DNA of 64,000 nucleotides, taken from positions 1,922,001-1,986,000 of the forward strand of contig JAPFFF010000003.1 of NCBI GenBank assembly GCA_039105265.1, read 5' to 3'. The notes under the pieces were generated by a model. The model did no database searches, had not been told where the DNA came from, and worked only from the letters and a program-made list of their open reading frames with translations. Every line of letters begins with the position of its first letter. Position 1 is the stretch's first letter. Position numbers and translations under genes: made by a program. Shown here piece after piece: positions 50,794 through 59,500 of the stretch. The DNA is from Tritrichomonas musculus (taxonomy: Eukaryota > Parabasalia > Tritrichomonadida > Tritrichomonadidae).

Positions 50794-51630
50794 TTGCTTT
50801 CTCAAATTAATCAGGAACAAAGCGATATCTATCAAAGCCAGCAGGAACAAAGTCATCATTCTCAAACTCAGCAGGACCAAAGTCAACAATCTAAAATTCA
50901 GGAGGAGAAAAATAATCTAGCTGCAAATTTCTTTAAAAGAATTTGTGATGAACTTAAACAAAGCGCTGCAATTATTACTTATCATAAAATTAGACCATAT
51001 TTAATTCAACTTGAAAATTTAGCTAAATTAATAGGTTCAACTGAAAAAAAATCTCTCGAGAGTTTTTCTATACTATCAATATTACGCTATATAAATCAAA
51101 TAAATTCTTTAATCGAAAATATTGAAATAAAATCAATTAAAAATGGAATTTCAACATTGTTTTACCAGAGGAATATTTCATCTTTTGAACAAAGACTTCA
51201 GTCAATAAAAGAAGCATTGAAATGCGATAATGATTTTCAAAATATTATCACATCAATATCAGATTTAGAAAAATCTTTTAAAAACTATAAAGGATCTATA
51301 AAAACAGAATTAGAAAGTGAATCAAAAAGTTTTATAGTAGAAGTAATTAACGCATTTTATTTACTTGAACCTGAAAATAATTATCCTATTGATGAAATAC
51401 TTATAAGGGATTGCATTATGAAGTTAAGTCCATTTGGGCAAATCAATTTTAATACACAAGGTAATGGATATGTGGACAATAGTGTTAAATGGAAAGATAT
51501 AAAAGGTTTTTTAATTAAAATTTTAGGTGAAAAAGAGTTTTATCAAATAATTTTTATTACAAATGAAGCTAGGGAAAAATTGAAGACATATGATACAAGA
51601 AAAATAGAACCATTATCAAATAAATTATAA
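50794..51630 (+). CDS. Gln-rich hypothetical protein lacking an ATG start
   Basis: This open frame of about 278 codons is bounded upstream by an in-frame TGA just before 50791. It has no ATG until near its C-terminus (CIMKLSPF). It opens with a Gln/Ser repeat (QEQSDIYQSQQEQSHHSQTQ), then a helical body (FFKRICDELKQSAAIITYHK, YHKIRPYLIQLENLAKLIGS) with coiled-coil tendency. Protein-like composition over the whole length argues it is or was coding. A non-AUG start, a 5' exon not seen here or loss of the start codon could explain it. No family recognised. Confidence 0.45.
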   Translation: MLSQINQEQSDIYQSQQEQSHHSQTQQDQSQQSKIQEEKNNLAANFFKRICDELKQSAAIITYHKIRPYLIQLENLAKLIGSTEKKSLESFSILSILRYINQINSLIENIEIKSIKNGISTLFYQRNISSFEQRLQSIKEALKCDNDFQNIITSISDLEKSFKNYKGSIKTELESESKSFIVEVINAFYLLEPENNYPIDEILIRDCIMKLSPFGQINFNTQGNGYVDNSVKWKDIKGFLIKILGEKEFYQIIFITNEAREKLKTYDTRKIEPLSNKL

Positions 51631-52025
51631 TCAACTTCAAAAAGTGATTTTTAAATACTCATATTTTTTGTATATATATATACATAAAGTTTCATGTATA
51701 TATTACTCATAATATTTATGTTATACAATATAAAAAATTAGGTAAATATGATATATTTAACAATTTCTCGAAGATTATCATTATTAATAAAGAAATTATT
51801 ATTTTTCTTTGGATTCAGATTTAATTAGCTTGCTTTTTATCATGAAATAAATATATTTTTATAATTAAAAGATACATTCAAAATTTTGAATCAAAAATTA
51901 GAAGATGTATGATTTATTGACTTTTTCTGTTTACTTTTTCAAAAAGTTATTTTTTTTTAATTGAAAAAAACGTTATATCTCAATTTAAATTATTATTAGT
52001 ATAGTTTACCAAAAAATCGAGAACA
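51631..52025. other. Spacer with promoter-like motif before the GSK3-like gene
   Basis: AT-rich DNA. TTTCAAAAAGTTAT at about 51937-51950 lies some 76 bp upstream of the kinase ATG, and AACGTTATATCTCA follows. No gene or RNA is seen. Confidence 0.4.
51939..51949 (+). promoter_or_regulatory. Promoter-like TCAAAAAGTTA motif
   Basis: Near-identical to the copy before the VPS9 gene (TTCAAAAAGTTATCTTTTT versus TTCAAAAAGTTATTTTTTT). It is about 76 bp from the kinase start codon. Confidence 0.32.
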
Positions 52026-53324
52026 ATGACGCATAGAGCCACCCATAGACCGTCTGAAAAATTTAGCATACGTGCGGCTGCTGGGCGCTCTACGTGCCTT
52101 ACAGGTACTCCCATGCTAACCCCCAAATTTCCAAAATATCGACCTTTATCGGTTGTTGGACAAGGCGCATTTGGTGTTGTTTATAGTGCACGAGCTCCAG
52201 ATGGTACAATAGTTGCTATCAAAAAAGTTCTTATTGATCCAAGATACAAAAACCGTGAATATGATATTATAAAAAAAGTTGATAATCGCAATTGTATAAA
52301 AATGATTACATCATTCAAAAGTCATGGAAAAAAGAAAGAAATATATTTGAATATTGTCATGGAATTTTTCCCAATGTCTCTTCACCAATTTAATATATCA
52401 TATAGAAAAGAGAGAAAATTCCCTGCTTTAATTTATGTAAGGCTATTTGGATTTCAAGTATTTGCAGGATTACATTATCTTCATTCAAATGGAATTACAC
52501 ATCGTGACCTGAAGCCACAGAACATTTTAATTGACTCAGAAACAGGCGAATTAAAAATTTGCGACTTTGGATCAGCGAAAGAATTGCGTCCTGACGAACC
52601 TAGTGTTTCTTACATTGCATCTCGTTTTTATCGAGCACCAGAATTAATGCTAAACTGTACATTATACACAAGTTCAATTGATATTTGGGCTGCAGGATGT
52701 GTCATTGCCGAAATGTTGATGGCTGGCGCACCACTTTTTCAAGGCAGTTCATCAATTGGTCAACTTCATGAAATAATAAAAGTTATTGGGCCACCTACAA
52801 AGGAAGAGCTATCAACTTTTCAGCATGATGATATTGATTATTTGAGCATTTCACAAATTACAGAACTTTCGAAAGTTCTCCCAGCTCACACCCCTCCTGA
52901 CATTCTTGATTTGCTGCAAAAAATTTTTGTTTATGATCCATATTCACGCCCAACCGCTCTACAATGCATGCATCATAAATGCTTCAATAGATTATTTTCT
53001 AAAAATATTATGCTACCAAACAAAAGACCTCTACCATTTCTGGATAGAGATCCAATTAATAGTTCATCATCATCTTATATAGAAGATAATCCTCAAAATT
53101 CAAAAGTGCAAATTAATTTACAAAATCGTCAAGATCAACAAAATGAACAACAAAAACAAGTTCAGTTGCAAACATCTGTAGGATTTGCACCAAAACAGAA
53201 TTCTGAATCAACAGCATTCATTAATAACGATAAGCCATCAAATACCATAAACCCTTCAACAAATACTAATGGCAAAAGCCAATTCATACTCCAGGGGCAA
53301 AAAATTATACAATCTGTTGACTAA
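52026..53324 (+). CDS. GSK3/shaggy-type protein kinase
   Basis: The product has 432 residues from an ATG. The kinase domain covers about residues 37-325: glycine loop VGQGAFGVVY, VAIKKV with catalytic Lys66, HRDLKPQN with Asp161, CDFGSAKEL with Asp180, and the GSK3 hallmark activation loop PSVSYIASRFYRAPEL with phosphorylatable Tyr196. DIWAAGCVIAEM and the CMGC insert (APLFQGSSSIGQLHEIIKVIG) follow. The N-terminal basic, Ser/Thr-rich ~35 residues include RSTCLTG, a possible RxxS-type site, though not the exact animal Ser9 context. The Gln/Asn-rich C-terminal tail is disordered. GSK3 kinases phosphorylate primed substrates in metabolism, development and cytoskeletal control. The stop is TAAA. 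Confidence 0.92.
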   Translation: MTHRATHRPSEKFSIRAAAGRSTCLTGTPMLTPKFPKYRPLSVVGQGAFGVVYSARAPDGTIVAIKKVLIDPRYKNREYDIIKKVDNRNCIKMITSFKSHGKKKEIYLNIVMEFFPMSLHQFNISYRKERKFPALIYVRLFGFQVFAGLHYLHSNGITHRDLKPQNILIDSETGELKICDFGSAKELRPDEPSVSYIASRFYRAPELMLNCTLYTSSIDIWAAGCVIAEMLMAGAPLFQGSSSIGQLHEIIKVIGPPTKEELSTFQHDDIDYLSISQITELSKVLPAHTPPDILDLLQKIFVYDPYSRPTALQCMHHKCFNRLFSKNIMLPNKRPLPFLDRDPINSSSSSYIEDNPQNSKVQINLQNRQDQQNEQQKQVQLQTSVGFAPKQNSESTAFINNDKPSNTINPSTNTNGKSQFILQGQKIIQSVD

Positions 53325-53586
53325 ACTTTGTTTGAATTTTCCCTATTTTCATATTATATGGATTTTTTATTGAATCATTAATAATTATTTATAATCTTAA
53401 TTAAAATCTGCTTTTTTTTTTATTGAGATATATCAAATACAACATATTGAATTAACTTTAAATTTTAATAAGAAAATTTTAAATAATTGAATGATACTTA
53501 TTAATAAAATTGTGTAAAATATAAAAACCATCTCTAAAATTCTAAAAACAAATTGAATTTTATAAAATATAACTCTCCCAAAATCG

Positions 53587-56500
53587 ATGATTATAAATCA
53601 AAATGATCCGCAAGAATTAACATCTTTTAAGATTTCCTTTAACGATTTTAATGAAAGCTTGAGACAGGAAGGAGTTAAAATGGAAGATAAAATTATTAAA
53701 TATGATAATTTTTTAGATTCATCTATAAAATATCTCAAAAGCACAAAAAAATACACGAATCAAATTCCAAATAGAATTTTTAACTGCACATTGGAAAATT
53801 CAAATTTATTTAATTCAAATTTCAAGAAAATAATAAAAATTTTTCAAGTTTTAAGCATTTCCTATGATCCTACAAATAAAATTCAAAATTTTAAGATTGA
53901 TAGCCAAAAATTTAAACCTCTCTTCGAAACTTTAATAAAATCGAATAATAACAATGACGAAGCACTTAAAAAAGAAATTGGGATTTTCTTTCTTTCTTTA
54001 ACCAAAACTCAATATTCAACTCAAGAATTTATATCAAAAGATGGACTTTTATTTTTAATATTGGATCTTATCATATACAATAATGACAAATATAATTCAT
54101 TAATTACAGAAATATTATTACATACAATAAAGGATAAATCGATTAAAGCCACCAATTCATCTGATTTTTGCATTTATTATTCAAATATTGATTCAAAATC
54201 AGAAAAAACAACATTTTTAACCTCATTTTTTTCCACTTTCGCCAACAAATTTGATTCTCTTAAAACGTTTTCATCAAATGCACGAGAAAAAGGAGCATTT
54301 GAAAAGTATATTTATTTCATGTCAAAGCTTGATTCCAAATATTGGGACTACTATGACACTTTTTTAAATGATGGAACCATTAATTCTGATTATTTAACAG
54401 TTTTATTCAATTCTTGTTTAAAAATTCCCAAGATACAAGAAAAGGTTTTTGAAATAGTATCCAAATATTTTCTCAACGGAAACAACAAAGAGCTAAACAC
54501 TTATTTCCCAATCCAAAGAGTAATTTCTGAATTTCAATTGCCGTTGGACACAATTATAGAATTCCTCTCAAGATTGAATCACACACGACCAGATATGATC
54601 AGATTTTGTTTGAAACCGTTTTTTAAGAAATTAATGACGAATAAAAATATCATTTCATCAGATCCAGCCAAACTTTATCATTCATTACTTGGAATTGTCA
54701 CCGATCAAATTGAATTGAAATTTTTCAATGAAGAAAGTTTGTTATCCATTGGATTTATTGACACTTTTGTCATCAATTTAGATCCGACAATATTATTACA
54801 ATTAATTTCCAAATTCAAGAATTTCACAACATTAGTTTTTAATATGACAAAAATCATGAAAAACACGAATAATTTGACTAAAGTCGAAAAAGTTTTTAAA
54901 TCATTTATAAACTCATCCTTATTTTGTGATAAAGACATGTTAAGATCACAATTATCTACATTTTGCTATAATCTTCTTGAAATGAACACGAGTGAAAATA
55001 ACATGAAGGCACTTTTGAATTTCATGCTTCAAAATCAGACAGCCAAACTTTTGAATGTTTTATTATCGACAAATGTAAAAGTTGGCGAAATTTTTATTAA
55101 GTCAAATGGACTTGAATGGTTAGAAAAAGCTTTAGAAATGAATTTGATAACGATAGAAAAATATTCAATACTTCTTGCAAATCTTGTTTATGAGAAGAGA
55201 TTCGAAGAAGTTGATTCTTTCTTGTTGAAACTTCAAAAAGAAAAATATTTTGGAAAAAGTGACAAAAAAGACATTCATCCTCTGTTTTTATCTGATCTCG
55301 GCAACATTGAAACAATTGTTTACGGAATGAATCGATGCAAAAACAAGCCGATTCGTGTCTATTCATTGTTTCACTTCTTGGAAACACCGAAAGAAATCGA
55401 CCCTTACAATGCCTGGATGCTTGGCAAGTATTCATTGAATTTGTTAACGGATAAAAACCGTCCCATTTACGATATCCCTTTAATAAAAGACATTGGAAAT
55501 CGATATTTGAACAGTGAACATGTTGACATGCTTCTGTCATCCAATCCTTACAATATTCAACAATTTTGTGATAAAATAAATTACGACCATTTCCCTTTGT
55601 TCCAGTTTTTCAATGGAAAGAAAGATTTCGTAATTGAAGAAAGTTTTTCTGCTTTTTCTTTCTGGTTTAAATTCTCTGGAGAGATCAAACAAAGCTGTCA
55701 CTTTTTCTCAACTAATCATATTTCTTTCCAAATTCATAACCAGAGTGAGTTAATCGTTTATTTCTTGGCTTCGTCTTCATCTGCAATTCCAACCTTGTCT
55801 CCAAACTCCTCAAAAAGTCAAGGTGACAAATTTTTGACAAGGATAAAAATTAATCCTTTTGACTGGAATTTGATCTACTTTCAAAAAGTGGACCATTTCA
55901 GGTCATCAACAATTTCATTCTACATTAACCAGTACGATAGGTCTAACAATTATAACTACTTTAAACCGTCATTTTTTGAGACAAACATCCCTTTCCGTGT
56001 CAAATTTCAGGACATCAATTTCAGAAGCCTGTCGACAGGTTTAATGTTCTTAGGACCATCTTTACGGTTTTTTGGTCAATTTGATAAAAATTCACTTCAA
56101 CATGAACAACTTTTTAAATTGATCCGTTATTGTGGACCTGGCTACACAAACAAACTGAAAAACGCAGTGAACATCAACTTGAATTCAAGCGCTGATGTTT
56201 ACAATTCTAACAATTTATTCGTCGGTTATAAAATTGAGAACGAGACCGTTTATTTAGCAACAGAAATTGAATTGCAAAGGAAAAACGTGTCTGTTCCGCC
56301 ATCATGCTTTTTAGTTCCTTATTTTGGCTTTCCATATCATTTCATCTCAATTCAAAAATTGTCAAAAAAGTTGTTTAAAATTCTGAAAGAAAGTCAAACA
56401 ATTGAACAATTCAATGAGATTCTTTTTGCTATCATTAAAATTAACTCAATAACAAAAGTTAATTCAAGAATGTTTTGGCTTGTTTTGTTAGACATTTTAC

Positions 56501-59500
56501 ATGACATTTCAAACACGAATCCTTCTTTTATAACTCAGCAATTAATTTGCATTCTCGTGAAAGAAATTTCTTATCAAAAAGTTCATTTGTATAATAATTC
56601 AATTTTATCAAGACTTTTCTATAGTTTGAAAATTTGGAATTCAGTCGATAAAGAAGACTTGATTCAAGTAATTTTTGACAATTTTTCTGAAGTCGATATC
56701 AACTCAGGAATTCCTGATTTTGCCTATTTTCTCTCTGATCTAATTCTGAAGAACCCCAAAAATAAAGACATAATTTGTACGTTATTTAAAAACTATGAAA
56801 AAGTTCCAACTGCAATTGCCAACGTATCACTTTTTTTGTTTGTTGACAAGATTCAAGTTTTCACAAAAAGTTCTGAAAAAGATGACATAATCATCTACAA
56901 CGATGGCACGAAAACATTCCACAAGTTCGACAACGAATACATGCTTCAATTGAAGGACACAATAATTTCAGCCATCTCAGAATTTTTGGATGAGGCGACG
57001 GTTACTATTCTGAAAAAGTTCTTCCCATTCAATGATTTGAATATCTTCTTGTATCTTTTCTTGACTAATATGAATAGTAAAAAAGACGACGATCTGGCCT
57101 TTGAAATCCTTCATTTGATCTTCCAGATTTCAATTCTTGATCCGAATTATTTTGAAATTTCGCCTTTTTTAATGCTCAACACAATTTACTTGTCATCCAA
57201 AAAGATGATATTGCAAGATGTCTTTAACTTAATATCACGATCACCCAACTTGTCATCTCCGACATATTATAATGACGATGCAATGTATCTTTTATTGACC
57301 TTGACATGGTCAAATTTTGTAATTATTTCTCATGTTGAACTTTTTGAGCCAGATAAATTGAATACATTCAAATTTTTCTTTGAAAATTGCTGTCATTCCT
57401 TTGAATACTGCATCAGTTATGCCGCTAATATTTTAAACTCGCAGAATTGTCTGACCATTTTGACAACATGGTTCCCAGTTGCTATAAAAACGGTTTTGAC
57501 ATTCAAAAACAAGATAAAAAATTATGACGAAACAAATCCAAATCAGAGCTGGAAAGACGTTTATTTCCATAATAATCAAAGCGAAGATAAGACAATAATT
57601 GACCTTTTAATAGGTCAAATATTGGACACTTTTCATATCACAATTCAGGATAAAAAAGGTATTCAAAATTTGAATGAAGAAAAAATTTTCAGCAATTTTC
57701 ATTTCAAAAAGTTGCTTGATTGTTACTTGAATTTATTACTTGAAATCATTTTTAAGATGCAGCCAAATTCCGTGAAAATTCAACAGTCACATTCTGGCTC
57801 ATCTTTCTATTTCACATCAAGCAACAGCAATAAAAACGGAGTTCAATTATTTGACCAATTATTTTTATCTTTTTCTTTATGCTCGCCCACATTTAATGAC
57901 ACGTGGATCAAGTATCAATCATTGAAGTCAGTCAATTTGTTCATTGACATAATTCTGATTAAATTGAAATCAAATGTCACTTTTTGCTTCATTGATCGTT
58001 TTTTCCAGTTTTTGAAGCCAATTTTAAGGAAACCTGCCTATGGAGAAGAGATGCAATTGATAGCAGAGAAGCTTTTAGCGAACCCTTATTTCACTGAATA
58101 TTATTACAATCATGTTGATGAAATCTTGTTTACCATCTATCAAAAAGTGAAAGAAAATTCAAAGGACCTATTGAAAATTTTCATAGACAACAAGCAAAAG
58201 TTCACAAAAGTTATACATTCGACCAAATATTTTTTGAATAATGAAACAATTCCTGTTGATTCAAGTTTGGCTTGGGCTTATTGCTTTAATCCAAATTACG
58301 AGAAAACGCAAGAATACAAAGAATTAATTCATTCATTCAATTTAATTCAAGAAAAAGACAGAATTATATTTGAATCAATGTTTAATGATAATAGCCAAAC
58401 TGACAAAGATGTTGCCAATTTCCAAACCAGAATGAAAGACGAATTCATGAAGAAAATCATCAATTATCAGAATCTTTACGATGAATTTTCAAAGAATAAT
58501 TTGAAAATCAACAAAGATTATTTGAATTCGATGATTGAATTCGATCAAGAAATTGAGAACTCAATCAATAAATATCAAGTTAAAATCAATCAAAATAAAA
58601 ATCAAATTGAGAATCAAATCAAAAACTTAGAAATTTCTTTGTTTTTGTTTTATGAAGAAAAAAATTGGAATAATTTCATGAATGAACTCAAATTGAGGTC
58701 ATCTGATCTATCTGAATTTAATCCAAGATCATATTTAATATCATCACAATGTCTTCCTTATTTATTTCCAAAAATTCGGAAGCCTCTTATTTCACTGAAT
58801 AAAGAAAATCCTATTGAATTATTTGAGAAGAAGTTCACAATTAATTTTGAAATGGATGCATTGAAAAATGTCAAAACAATTAAAATGAAGCAAACGGCAT
58901 CACAATCATTATCTACATTATTAGATGAAATTAATTCTAATGTGTTACAAAGTAGTGAAAAAGAAGATAAAAACAGACTTGATGTTTTTAATTGTTTTAG
59001 AAAACATTTTGAGAAGCAATTTGGTCAAATAGAAAGATGTTTTAATTGTTATATAGATCTTTATGATGTTCTTTTAATTCCTTCTGTTTTATTTGTATTT
59101 GTCAATTCAACAATGATGATTTTAACTTATGCTGAAATCATTCAAAATAACTCGAATTCAAACACAATTCGTTTATTGAATGACCAAATTAAAGAATCCG
59201 ATTTTTTGCCATTTATCACATTTGTTTTTAATCAACAATTTGGGAAAACAACTTTGTTTTTCTCTCATGTTGTTATTAATCTATCGTTAACCGATATAAT
59301 CAAAACAAATATCAACTTCAATTCAAAAACTAACAATCATTTACGGTTTTTGATTTGGACTTTTTCATCCGGCCATTTAGTGCTCTCAATTAAAAATTGC
59401 CATTTTGATGACGTCAAAAGTTTGTTTGACGAATCATCCGCAATTAAATGTATCAATAATTTCACTGAGAAATCAATCCCTGATTATTTGTTGCTATCAA

